Of a stretch of 64,000 nt of DNA, positions 21,753 through 33,054 are shown in pieces. The DNA is taken from NCBI GenBank assembly GCA_004802645.1, contig SRKS01000003.1, forward strand, positions 186,001 through 250,000, read 5' to 3'. Numbering within the stretch: the stretch's first letter is position 1; the number at the start of each line of letters is the position of its first letter. Source of the stretch: Amesomyces nigricolor. Lineage: Eukaryota > Ascomycota > Sordariomycetes > Sordariales > Chaetomiaceae. Below the pieces are notes generated by a model. That model saw only the letters and a program-made list of their open reading frames with translations, was not told the DNA's origin and ran no database searches. Position numbers and translations under genes: made by a program.

Positions 21753-21944
21753 CGCGAGTTGTAGGGAGAAAATTGATGTTGGGTGGAAAAGTGAGGCGCC
21801 GCACTAAGAAAGCCACGACCCGCTTATACCCACGACTCGCTTATAATATACGTTATAATAGATCTACGAGTTAGCAGAGCTGTTGAAGTAAAGGGGAAAC
21901 TCTATTAACTTCATATAGATCCTAGTGGAAATCGACTTTCCGTT

Positions 21945-22605
21945 AGGATCTGAGGCAACAACGGCAGCACAGAGCGTAGCAAAGCGGAGGCAACTACCAG
22001 ACTTCCAACCAGACTAGGCAAAATCGACAACGATCAGGCTAGCGATAGCTAAACAACAATAAGGGAGAAGGCTCCCCGAGGACGTGGGTAAATTCTCTAA
22101 AGCTATAGATATAGCGCTCCCTGGTAAACACACCCGCGAGTTCTATGACAAGTTAAAGCGAAGAGAGGCTAGTATGTTAGTACAACTTCGAACGGGAATG
22201 ACGAAGCTGAGCGGCTTCCTGAGCAGGATAGGCGCTGCTGAATCCGACTAATGTGCCTGTGGGCATGCGAGAGAAATAGTAGAGCACTTTCTCCTACGAT
22301 GCGTGAAGTGGACAGCGCTGAGGGAAGATATGCTACAATGTACAACGATAAGACGAGGGAGCCTCTCGTTCTACGTGGGAGGGAAAGCACCATCAGATTC
22401 AAAGCACTGGTCACCAGACATGAGAGTAGTCCGCGCGGCGATCAAATACGCGTTGGCAACGGGAAGACTAGAACCAGACGACGATCAAGGACCGAGCCAG
22501 CCGCAGTAACTCTAGTCGAGGCTGATGGAACAGACTGAAACTTAACTAACACTACACTACACCACACTACAATACACACCACACTACACAGCCTCATCTA
22601 GCAGG
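21945..22605 (+). mobile_element. LINE 3' end (C-terminal ORF2 and 3' UTR), plus strand
   Basis: Encodes the end of a Tad-like ORF2: LPGKHTREFYDKLKR, then LSGFLSRIGAAESD-C-x-C-G-H and VEHFLLRC, the cysteine/histidine motif that follows RNase H in this clade, ending GPSQPQ. Stops at the expected W/Q positions (for example TAA before CACGH at ~22250) again fit RIP. The 3' tail is an ACACTAC-rich low-complexity stretch (22541-22600). Confidence 0.72.
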
Positions 22606-22609
22606 TCCC

Positions 22610-22869
22610 GCTTTAGCTGCTGAAGATAGGACGCTGAACACTTGGAGAACGTAGCCTCCAAGTCGATCTGCTCGTAACTGAGAAAAGAGGTATAAGGTGG
22701 TGTTGTATTTCGTACAAGGCAAATAACTGTAAGGGCTTGGACGAGGTCAAAGCAAAGCGGAGGAATCGGATGTACTTAGCGTGCCAAGGCCCTTTAGGCT
22801 TAGTGCCTCCGGGCGAAATAAAATCCATCCATCCATCTAGGGTTACTGCGGCTGGCGCGGTCCTTGATC
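22610..22869 (-). mobile_element. LINE 3' UTR fragment, minus strand
   Basis: The right end reads, on the minus strand, GATCAAGGACCG-GCCAGCCGCAGTAAC, the same sequence as the LINE coding end at 22488-22512, followed by (GGAT)-type repeats and TTTTATTTCGCCC. It is therefore a 5'-truncated LINE tail abutting the partial LTR at 22870. Confidence 0.55.
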
Positions 22870-23003
22870 GGGTGCGGACGTTGCAGCTGAAGCAGCCGTC
22901 CCCGAGGCCATAGGCCACGTGACTACTTCGGCGGTAATAAGCCACTCCTGCCCTCCGCCGCGTCGTCCTGCCCAGACTGGACTATGGCGTAGATATTCCA
23001 ACA
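22870..23003 (-). mobile_element. Partial solo LTR, family B
   Basis: 134 bp equal to half of the family B LTR, ending GATATTCCAACA at 23003. The other half was replaced by, or lost next to, the LINE fragment. Confidence 0.75.
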
Positions 23004-23235
23004 CATATGAAGCAGACATGGCTCCCAGGCCCTTTATGTAAGCAAGGATACTGAAATATATAACGTTATGTCATTGCAACGATAACTATAGAAATCATCA
23101 CTCTGTAGAAGCAAACCGAAAGAACGTCACTTGGCTAGAGGCATGTCCAAGGATGAGTGTATGACCATGAACCGCCATATATGTTGCCCGATAGTCGATG
23201 GGAAGCCAAAGAATACGCTTCCAATTTCTTGTGAC

Positions 23236-26200
23236 CTAATCGTCGCCGACGAAGAGAAAACCGCTGGTGGGTTTCTGGTCTCCAGAGCTGCTTGAAGCGT
23301 CGGAGTTTACGGTTATGCTTAGCAGCCCTTGGTCTGTCTTGAGATATTTGCCGTCCGGCGAGAATGCTACTGCATTGACCCAATCGCTATGCCCCTCGAG
23401 CGTCTGCCGGTGTACGCCGGTCGCCACGTCCCAGAGCCTGACGGTTTGATCGTATGAAGCCGACGCGAGCGTCTTGCCGTCCGGCGAGAAGGCTACTGCA
23501 CTGACCCAATCGCTATGCCCCTCGAGCGTCTGCCGGTGTACGCCGGTCGCCATGTCCCAGAGCCGGACGGTCTTGTCGGCTGAAGCCGACGCGAGCGTCT
23601 TGCCGTCCGGCGAGAAGGCTACTGCGTTGACCGAGTTGCGATGCCCCTCGAGCGTCTGCTGGTGTGCGCCGGTCGCCGTATTCCAGAGCCGGACGGTCTT
23701 GTCGGCTGAAGCCGACGCGAGCGTCTTGCCGTCCGGCGAGAAGGCTACTGCGTTGACCGAGTTGCGATGCCCCTCGAGCGTCTGCTGGTGTGCGCCGGTC
23801 GCCGTATTCCAGAGCCGGACGGTCTTGTCGGCTGAAGCCGACGCGAGCGTCTTGCCGTCCGGCGAGAAGGCTACTGCACTGACCCAATCGCTATGCCCCT
23901 CGAGCGTCTGCCGGTACGCGCCGGTCACCGCATCCCAGAACTGGATAGTCTGATCGTATGAAGCCGACGCGAGCGTATTACCGTCCGGCGAGAATGCTAC
24001 TGCATTGACCGAGTTGCGATGCCCCTCGAGCGTCTGCCGGTGTACGCCGGTCGCCACGTCCCAGAGCCTGACGGTTTGATCGGCTAAAGCCGACGCGAGC
24101 GTGTTGCCGTCCGGCGAGAAGGCTACTGCGTTGACCGAGTTGCGATGCCCCTCGAGCGTCTGCTGGTATGCGCCGGTCGCCGTATTCCAGAGCCGGACGG
24201 TCTTGTCGGCTGAAGCCGACGCGAGCGTCTTGCCGTCCGGCGAGAAGGCTACTGCACTGACCCAATCGCTATGCCCCTCGAGCGTCTGCCGGTACGCGCC
24301 GGTCACCGCATCCCAGAACTGGATAGTCTGATCGTATGAAGCCGACGCGAGCGTATTACCGTCCGGCGAGAATGCTACTGCATTGACCGAGTTGCGATGC
24401 CCCTCGAGCGTCTGCCGGTGTACGCCGGTCGCCACGTCCCAGAGCCTGATGGTTTGATCGGCTAAAGCCGACGCGAGCGTGTTGCCGTCCGGCGAGAAGG
24501 CTACTGCGTTGACCGAGTTGCGATGCCCCTCGAGCGTCTGCTGGTGTGCGCCGGTCGCCGTATTCCAGAGCCGGACGGTCTTGTCGGCTGAAGCCGACGC
24601 GAGCGTCTTGCCGTCCGGCGAGAAGGCTACTGCACTGACCCAATCGCTATGCCCCTCGAGCGTCTGCCGGTGTACGCCGGTCGCCATGTCCCAGAGCCGG
24701 ACGGTCTTGTCGGCTGAAGCCGACGCGAGCGTCTTGCCGTCCGGCGAGAAGGCTACTGCGTTGACCGAGTTGCGATGCCCCTCGAGCGTCTGCTGGTGTG
24801 CGCCGGTCGCCGTATTCCAGAGCCGGACGGTCTTGTCGGCTGAAGCCGACGCGAGCGTCTTGCCGTCCGGCGAGAAGGCTACTGCACTGACCCAATCGCT
24901 ATGCCCCTCGAGCGTCTGCCGGTACGCGCCGGTCACCGCATCCCAGAACTGGATAGTCTGATCGTATGAAGCCGACGCGAGCGTCTTGCCGTCCGGCGAG
25001 AACGCTACTACGCTGACCCAATCGCTATGCCCCTCGAGCGTCTGCCGGTGTACGCCGGTCGCCATGTCCCAGAGCCGGACGGTCTTGTCGGCTGAAGCCG
25101 ACGCGAGCGTATTACCGTCCGGCGAGAATGCTACTGCATTGACCGAGTTGCGATGCCCCTCGAGCGTCTGCCGGTGTACGCCGGTCGCCACGTCCCAGAG
25201 CCGGACGGTTTGATCGGCTAAAGCCGACGCGAGCGTGTTGCCGTCCGGCGAGAACGCTACTGCGCTGACCAGCTGGCTATGTACCTCGAGTATCCGCTGG
25301 TGAGCACCCCAGCGGTTTGTAATGCCAGCGGTCATTTGGATGAAAGGTAGATCCTTCCAAAACCGCGCTCTAAACTCCTTCAAAGTTGGGCTGAATACGA
25401 GCGCGGAGCTATATATCTGTAAGGGGGCCCGTTCAATGATCGATCTATTACTGAATACAAACTTCTCTGCATCTTCTAGTAGCTCAATAAGACGAGGGTT
25501 GATGTCCGGTTGTGACTGGCAGGATTCAGTAACCTGACAATAAGACGGCGCTATCAACATACCTGAGCGACATGCAGAATCTTTCTTATCGAGAGCAACC
25601 CACTAGAAAGTTGTCCTATAAGAGACAAACTCTCAAGCCAGCGGAAGAGGTATTCCTTCAGGAATCTAACCACTTTCCCGTCGTCTGTCAGTTCTCCCGG
25701 GAACCTAGAGTTGTCACTGTTCAGGGAGCAGAGATGGTCCGCCCAGAAGACACAAGAGTATCGTATTGGAGCTAGCGGATCCGGATCAGGGGACGTTATA
25801 GTCTCTTGTTTAAAGCCGAGGTCGAGGTTGTATATGTTGTGTCTTAGCATTAAGGACATTGCATCGATTGCGCGTATGCCGATGTCTATATGCCCTTGAA
25901 CAACCCCGACCGGCTGAAGTCTCGTCGTATAGTTGTCGCCCAGATAGTCCTTAGCAGACCGATGGATTAGATAGACTATATCATCCTTGATTGTTAGAAA
26001 TGAGCCGCATCGATCTACAATTGTCCGGGGATCAATCTTCGCTGGCAAACCTGCAACTACGGCAAGCTCGGCGAGTGATAGGGGCCGATATGCAAGGAAT
26101 GTAGCCGCGAGTACATTCTTGCAGTGTTGCCGATTTCGCTCGGTCCCTTCATCAATCCTGGCCATTATATGACCGTACAAATCTGTCAAGCCCGGGGGAT

Positions 26201-29200
26201 GCTCTGGACGGTCTCGACAGCGGCCCAGCTCTCCACTGAACTAAGTTCTTTGAATACGAGAGCCACCCAAAGGAATATATTCTCTGCTCGTTGGCGGACT
26301 TCATGAGAGACCGCAGCCAAAACGCGGTCGTCGTATCCTTCCTTATACTTGAGCTCCATAAGCTTGTGATCGATGAATGCGTTGACGGGATCTTTCAGAC
26401 GTTGGATGTCCAGCTCGACAAGGGATTTGGAAGCGTCTAGGGAGTTGGTGCTCGGATCCTTGAGCTTAGCGAGAAGGCCAACTTTCGGACGGCTAGAGAG
26501 CAGCCATCTCACCCTCTGGGAGAGGCTAAAGGAAATTGAAATAAGATCGATAAGATCCTCCCACCCCTGCGTGCACTCATCAAGTGCGTCGACCGCGAGG
26601 TACACAGGCGACAACTGAGGATCCTTCAGCATATTTCGAAACGCCTCGGACAGGGCGATGAAGGCATTTTGGTCCCTGAAGAGATCGGCGCCTGACGCTT
26701 TGTACTCCTGTAGTAGATGGGATATGAGGTATGGCTGTTGAAGAAGGAGAAGCCAGACCAAAGATCGGAGGACAGCGGTAGCGTTGTTCAGCGCTGTATT
26801 TGTGCCTTGGCAGAAGAAGAAGGAAAGAGCTGGTGATAGGGCAACGGGTTGATGCGAGAGTTGGCGAATAAGGCTGATCATAAGCATTGTCTTTCCCGTG
26901 CCAGTGTGTCCTTTAATCCAGAGCAATCGACGTGGCGGACGATCAGATCCGCTATCGTCCCAGTTTGTGAACGCTGCATACTCCGGGGTGCGAAGAATCC
27001 ACTTGTACGCGTCATCGAGCAGCACATCCTTGCTCCTTTCGATCCGCTCCATGTCGTGTTGCGGGTCAACGACGCGGAGATCTCTGAGGCACGCTGCCTC
27101 GATATTATCCCTACTGGCGTCCTTCTGCAACGAGATGAAGTCCCAAATGTCTTGATGGATGTCGCCGAGTCGCCTCTCCATTCCCTCGGTATGCTCAACG
27201 AGCTTTTCTAAGGAAGTTTTCGTTTGTTCTTGGAAGGATTGAGCGGCCTTCTCCGTCTGGGCCTTTCGCAGCCCGTTGAGCAACTGGTCGTCAGCTGGGT
27301 CGACGACCGGGTCTTTGTTCAGGATCCTACTCCAATCGTTCCAAATGTCGGCACCGGTGACGTCCATCCCCATGAGCTTATCTTCGTCCTCATCCCCTCT
27401 CCCTTCTACTTTCATACCGGCCTCGGAGTGCGCACACGTGTCGCTCCCGAAGTCCAGCGCGCTCTCGGTGTTGTCATCGTCGTTGTCCCGCTGCGACATG
27501 ACGTGGGATTCGCGGTCGTCGTCTGCCCCATCCGACAGGCTTTTGTTGTCCGCCGAGATATCTATGGCCACATCTGTCTCAATCATGCGCTGAGTGAGCA
27601 GCATGATGTTCCGGAGGTGGCCTGCGATGTGGCTCGCAATCGCTTCGATGTTGAGGGGCGGGCCCGCAGAAGGATCTGCTTGGGCGCTCTGTTTGTGCTG
27701 CTCCGCGGTCATCGTTCCCGAATCCCCGTCACCGTGCCAGCCTGATTGAGAATGGCCCGTCTCGGTTTTGATGCGCTTAGAGCTGCCCTCAACCCCGGGG
27801 TCTCCCTGAAAGGGCTGCTTGGTTGACGACCCTCGTCTCGCCTTCCGTTTTTTCTTGGCCGACGGATCTTCTTGCTCCTTCATCGAGGCACAGCAAAGCG
27901 GGCATGTGTCTCCGGGACGGAGGGAGCGGACCCGGCTCTGCTGCACGATGGCCTGGACCTGTGAGTCGGTGAAGATACCGTCGTGGAATGCGCCGAGGTG
28001 ATTGGCGAGTTCGACTGGCTTAGAGAAATTGGTCTCCTTCTCGCCGAAGCACAAGGGGCACACCCACAACGACGGTGCGTGCACCTCGCGATGCCAGTCC
28101 CGGCCGTGGCTAGTGAGCATGTGCTGGGACCACTCCAACGAGCTGGCGAACCTGGGCGGCTGGGAGCACTTCTCCGAGATGCAGACGTAGGGCTTGTGGT
28201 CTTCGTTGACGTGCGCTCTGTGATTGCGGGACATATCAGATGATCTGATCTCGAAAAGGAGGAGAGGGGGATTGTGATTATGGGATTCCTACTGCCACTT
28301 TGGTTCTTCTAGTGCATCAACAGCAAGCGGACAAAAACACCACTGGCACTCGAGTCTTCCCTTTGGAGGCCGCGGGTAGTCCACATGGCTGACTAGGATT
28401 GACTTGGCCTTTCCATTGATCGACGGGTTCAGCATCTTGTTGTATCTCTCCTTTACTTCCTGGCTGTTCACGGATGACGGCTTCTCCGATGTCGCGAACA
28501 AGCGATGCTGCCGAACCGGTGGCGGGCGCCGGGAGGGCCACGCAGCCGAGGCCTTGCTTTCCTGCGGCGTCGCCGGCATCTCGACGTTAATGAGACTCCC
28601 GGCAAGGGTGCCATCGGCCTGGTCTGGTTCCTCGGGGATGATGGAGAGCGGGGCGTGCGTGCGCGGCTGCTCGCGCGGGGCTTGCAGCCTCTCCTGCCGC
28701 GACTTGCGACTGAGAAAGAGTGCGTACGTCTCCGTCATGGATCGGGCGAGATGCTCGACGAGCTCCTCGTTGGCGTCGGCGTAGAGTGTTTTTAAGGCGA
28801 GGTAAGCCAGCCCTTCGAACGAGGAGAAGTCGAACGTCTGTTGGTACGCTCTGGCCTTGTTCGCCCGGCTCTTCACCGAAGACTGACGGATGGCGATGCC
28901 GAGGTGGATTACGCGGTCAATGGCGCCAGATATGGCCCTGAGACTCTCAATGCTGACGTCGCGGTGTTGCGGCGCATCGGCGGTCTCAATTTCCATGCCA
29001 TTGGGAGACCCATCCGGCTCAAACACTGACGATATCGTTAGTTGTTGATATGATGTGGCGTACGGCTGTGAAACTCACGGTAGGTAAGGTTCTGCTGCAT
29101 AATATCCAGCAATCGGAGCAGCTGATCTTGGATCTCGGCATGATGCCGCAGTCTGCGATCCAGACACAGTCTTGGTTCAGCAAAGACGCCCAGAAAGGCC

Positions 29201-29358
29201 GCCCAGTTGGCGAAGCGCTGCCTGAGCTCGGCGAGGATAGTCATGCTATCAGGCTCGCCATCGACCTTTAGCCGCTCGATTTGCTCGTCGAACAGTTTCT
29301 CGCACTCGGTTGCGAGCTCAAATATGGGCTCCTTGTCTTCGAGAGCTTCCCCCTCCAT
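23236..29358 (-). CDS. STAND immune-type receptor: C2H2-rich N-terminus, NACHT NTPase, WD40 repeats
   Basis: Four exons: 29358..29079, 29025..28293, 28244..25563 and 25515..23236, with donors GTGAGT, GTAGGA and GTATGT and a CTAAC branch site in intron 1. The N-terminus (CEKLFDEQIERL, FANWAAFLGVFA) and the following cysteine/histidine fingers (LECQWCFCPL, YVCISEKC, WVCPLCFGE) are of the type common in fungal NLRs. NACHT: Walker A GHTGTGKTM at about residue 785, Walker B VDALDEC at about 886. The C-terminus has 15 full WD40 repeats plus a partial one. Coding breaks at a five-base C/G run (26194-26198): IPRA then stop, while the next frame continues exactly with a GLTDLYGHIMARI block expected after NACHT. 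One extra base would give about 1,991 residues. Either an assembly error or a true inactivation. Ligand-triggered oligomerisation is the family role. Confidence 0.85.
23335..25310 (-). repeat. 126-bp WD40-encoding tandem array with 378-bp higher-order period
   Basis: Fifteen 42-residue units of the form TLEGHxxxVxAVAFSPDGxTLASA-x-DxTxxxW. Differences are confined to a few positions: RNSVN or SDWVS, SADK, SYDQ or LADQ, RLWN, RLWD or QFWD, and GAHQ, GVHR or GAYR. Units 7-9 and 10-12 are nearly identical blocks of three. This is the pattern of HET-E/HNWD repeats undergoing concerted evolution. Confidence 0.93.
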
Positions 29359-29710
29359 AGTCACCAACTTCGCACTGGCAGATGAGAGAGTAAGCTGTCC
29401 TTAAGAAAGGCTCCAAGTTAATGCCTCTTCGTGCCGAACTACGGTCAAAACCACGCGCAGATGAGACTTCACTGGGAGCCCAAACATCGGAAGCGGGGTT
29501 AGGCTGCCACTCACGTGAGATGAGACTCCAAGGCACTTGGTTCCTCGATTGAGAGTTGTGATGGGTGGGCTTGTGCGGCCCTTTTCCCCGCAGCAGCCTT
29601 GCGCTTGTCGGCTTCTTTCCCCTCCACCACGGCCAACCCTCCGAAGCAATCCGACCGCGGTGCCTCCTTTCTGACCCCCAAGCCCAACACATATTGATAC
29701 TAACGACATA
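29359..29710. promoter_or_regulatory. Shared divergent promoter of the STAND gene and the S8 protease gene
   Basis: 352 bp separate the two start codons. No coding frame of note lies here. Co-regulation is inferred from the arrangement only. Confidence 0.5.
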
Positions 29711-32700
29711 ATGCGGGGAGCGACCATGTCACCGGAACAGCAATTTGACCATAGCGGTCGTGCCTGGCTCCCCACCGAGTCGCGAGCGTGGAACTGCCTC
29801 GAGGCCGTCCGGTCCCGCCTGTCAAGCAGGCTTGCGGGTTTTACGCGGGTCCGGACAGTGGACGGTCGCCGCCGCCCGCAGAAGCGGGACAACGACGCGG
29901 CCTTCTTTGAGGCTGACCTGCGTGACGTTTTCGAGAGAAGCCCGGTAGTAGCCTACCTCTCACCGGTGGATTATACGGATATCGACTCGAAAGCTACTGA
30001 ACTGCTAAAATCGCTAGATGAACTGGTAAACGACGACTTTATCGACATGGAAGATGAGCAGGAGCCGGAAGGCTGTGAACCGGAGTCGAATGGAGACGTT
30101 CCGGTGCCGCACGATGCCGCAATGATGGGCGACGATTACCCGCGGTTACGTGCGCTGATCATCTTCCTGGAAGATGCAGAGGGAATGTTGAACCTAGCCA
30201 CTGGCCCGGGCTCACCGATATTCGTGCTGCCCCCAGGCCCCGTCGGGATTTTAGCGCTAGATCGAGTCGCTAAGTGGAAAGAACTTCTTGAGCGATTGGT
30301 GGCCGACTCAAGAAGAATGAATGGAGTCCAATTCTTCGTTCAACAAACGCAATTGTCCGCCAGGTGGACGGAGACACAGCCGAGCGTGCTGGAGAAGCGC
30401 GTAAGCGTCATGGTCGGTGCAATGTTCAAAGAATTCCGGCGGCTCAACTGCGCCGATGGCGGGCGGACACACGAGATCAAGCTCAAAGTGCCGGGGGACT
30501 TATACACAGGCCCCTTCCGGTCGGGCCTGGATATGTTTGTGTCTTGTTGTCGCGATAAGGACAACGAGAAGATAGAGTGGCAAGAGGCCGAATGCGACAC
30601 ATTCGAGTGAGTTACTCAGAACCAAGTCGATTGTCATCAGACTCTTATGCTAACTATTACCCCAGAGTCACGCTCAACGTGGAAAACAGAGATATGTGCT
30701 CGGCCATTGAACGCGCACAGGGTTACAAAACGAAGCTCCGCCTCTTGGTTGACCAGGAACGCGAGTTGTTTGACGTCTCGGTAGTACCATCTACCATCGG
30801 CGAACTCAAGTCCATGTCGCTCAGCCAGCTGTTGGAAGACAAATTCTTCCACAAAGCGACGTTCAACGAACGGTTCCGTGGGACGGTCGATGGAAAGTTT
30901 GGATCCCACAAGAAAGCAGTGCTGGCTCTCTCCCTGGCCCGGTGCCTAATGGACTTCATTGACGAAGAGCTGGAGCTAGCCTCGCACAGCTGGAATCCCG
31001 AGCAAATCTTCTTCCTGTATCCGGAGAGCACGACTGCAAGCGACGGTACCCTCTACATCTCGCTCAGGCCTAAGACGGCGAAGAATCAGTCTCCAGTGGT
31101 GCCGAAAGCGAACTTGATCAAGTCCATCCGTCCGGGCAACCCGGTGCTCCTATCGTTCGCCCGTCTATTGCTGGAAATCTACGACGGCGAGAAAATCTCC
31201 CTCAACATCGATCAGGACAACAGCACGCTCAACGCGGGGGCGTGGGGCCAGATGTGCTCCGCCCTCGCGGACGCAGAGAGCGAGAACAACGACTACTTCC
31301 TTAGCGCCGTCAATGGGTGTCTGTACCTGCACATGCGCCTGCAGGGGGAGATACGGGGGGCGGTCGGCCCTGCCGCCGAGGGCGTCTTGCGGCGGGTCAT
31401 GTACAATAACATCGTACGCAATCTCGAGCTCATGGTCGACCCGGGCAGCACCAAGCGGAAGCGGGATGGGGATCCGGACGACGTGGCTGAACTTCTGCCC
31501 TCCAAGAAGGTGTCAGTCTCCCCGCCGCCACTGGACACGGGGTCGGAGGCACTCCTCGCGCTGTCATCAGGCGCGACAGACCCGAAGGAGGCGTCGGACA
31601 CGCAGCTCGTCCTGCGCTGCAAGGAGGAGAACAAATGTTCGCCGCTATTGGCACCGCTGGTCGACCGGCATATTAAGAAACCCGGCGGGACAAGGAAGCG
31701 GCGGGTACCGCAGAAGCAGGCCCCGATGAGCGCGACCCTCGTCAGGCGAGAGGCGACTCCAACCACGCCGCCCAGGGAGGACCTGGTAAGGTCCTTTGAC
31801 ACCGTGACGCTGTACGACGATGAGAATGTTGGGAGGGTCTCCCAGGACTCAGAGATGGCCACGGAGTACTTCTCTCGCCTCGATTGCATGAAGCGAACGT
31901 TTATCCTCCCGCTCGTGGACCACCCGACGGTGAAGACGGAGGACGAGAGGCTACGGCGGCCCGTCCGGATCGCGGTCCTTGACAGCGGCGTCGACATGTC
32001 GGACCCGCTCGTCAAGGGGGCCGCGAAGCGGATCAAGGAAAAGCGGAACTGGACCGACGACAATCCCGAGAACTGGGCGGATACATACGGGCACGGAACG
32101 CACGTGGCGCGACTGTTGATCCGGGCCGCGCCGGCGGCGGAGATATATATAGCCCGCGTGTCGACAGCGAAGGGGATTAAACCGGAAAAGACGGGGTTGA
32201 TAGCAAAGGTACTGGCCGAACCGCTTCACGAACTCATTAATAAACTGGAACGGAACTATGATCAACTAACTTTCTTACCTTATCCTAGGCAATCAACTGG
32301 GCAGCCACAGAGTGGAATGTCGACATTATCTCCCTGTCTCTCGGCCTCGAGAAGGACCACCCAGAAATCGACATCGAGCTCGAACGGGTACTCTCCCCGG
32401 ACGCCAAAGATGGGCCCAAGCGCATCGTCATTGCCGCGGCGGCCAACTGGGCCGGGAACCAGGACATCGCCTACCCGGCCCGGCGCGGGGGGGTTATCTG
32501 CATCAATGCGACTGACGGGGGCGGGAACCCGAGCAAGAACAATCCGACACCAAGGGAAGGGCATAACTTTGCCCTGTTGGGGTTATCCATCGAGTCCATG
32601 ACGAGGAAGAAGGAGAAAGACCCCCCCAAGCCTGCCGCTGGAGGGAAAGAGGAAGGGGCACTGGCCGGCGTAGAGGCGGCAGCGGCGGGACTGATCAAGC

Positions 32701-33014
32701 CCAAGCCCAAGCGGGAAAAGGTCTGGATCTCGGGCACGTCGTATGCGACGCCCATCGCGGCGGGGATCGCGGCCAACGTGCTCGAGTTCGCGCGGCACCA
32801 CGCGGAAATGACGCCGGGCGAGAGGGAGTGGCTCTACAGCTGGTGGGGAATGAGTCTCATCTTCCAGGCCATGAGCGTTTCTCGCAAGGGCTACGATTAC
32901 ATCCGCCCCTGGAAAATGTTCGATACTGAGCACGATACACAGACGGTCGTCAAGTTGATAAGGAGGATACTGAATGGGGAGAACCCGAGGGAGGTTATGA
33001 GTAGTAAGAAGTAA
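29711..33014 (+). CDS. DUF7580 - subtilisin-like (S8) serine protease, probable gasdermin activator
   Basis: Exons 29711..30606, 30666..32208 and 32289..33014; introns of 59 and 80 nt both have CTAAC branch sites; 1,054 residues. The N-terminal ~600 residues hold a DUF7580-like region (LSQLLEDKFF, SWNPEQIFFLY, LLSFARLLLEIYDG). The S8 peptidase follows with a complete catalytic set: Asp738 in VLDSGVD, His775 in YGHGTHVA, oxyanion Asn866 in AAANWAGN and Ser964 in SGTSYATP. There is no signal peptide, so it should be intracellular. In fungi such proteases (HET-Q2 of Podospora) cleave and activate gasdermins. It starts 352 bp from the STAND gene, transcribed the other way, and ends 40 bp from the gasdermin-like gene. 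Alternative: a stand-alone effector protease of another death pathway. Confidence 0.9.
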
Positions 33015-33054
33015 GGTAGCATCTGCAAATATTCCAGCTTATTAGACAGCGCCA

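Larger units (their letters stand above)
19839..21844 (-). mobile_element. Fot/pogo-like DNA transposon
   Basis: About 2.0 kb containing one decayed transposase on the minus strand. The left end has three 17-bp direct units (19839-19889, consensus ATCAGCGAGTGACCCAT). The right end has two 17-bp units in inverse orientation (21811-21844) that share AT-A-GCGAGT with the left units. These look like terminal inverted repeats built from 17-bp direct repeats. TA dinucleotides flank both ends, as expected for TA target duplication, but exact boundaries are uncertain. Confidence 0.7.

Noticed and set aside
23474..25213. Repetitive short frames antisense to the WD40 array, at first sight like a repeat protein or CRISPR-like array
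   Set aside because: They are mirror images of the 126-bp WD40 units; there are no unique spacers, and the minus strand carries the family motifs.
25516..25562. Shorter 29-nt version of the last NLR intron ending at TGTCAG
   Set aside because: Too short for a fungal intron; the 47-nt version ending at GCCAG fits the frame of the following exon.
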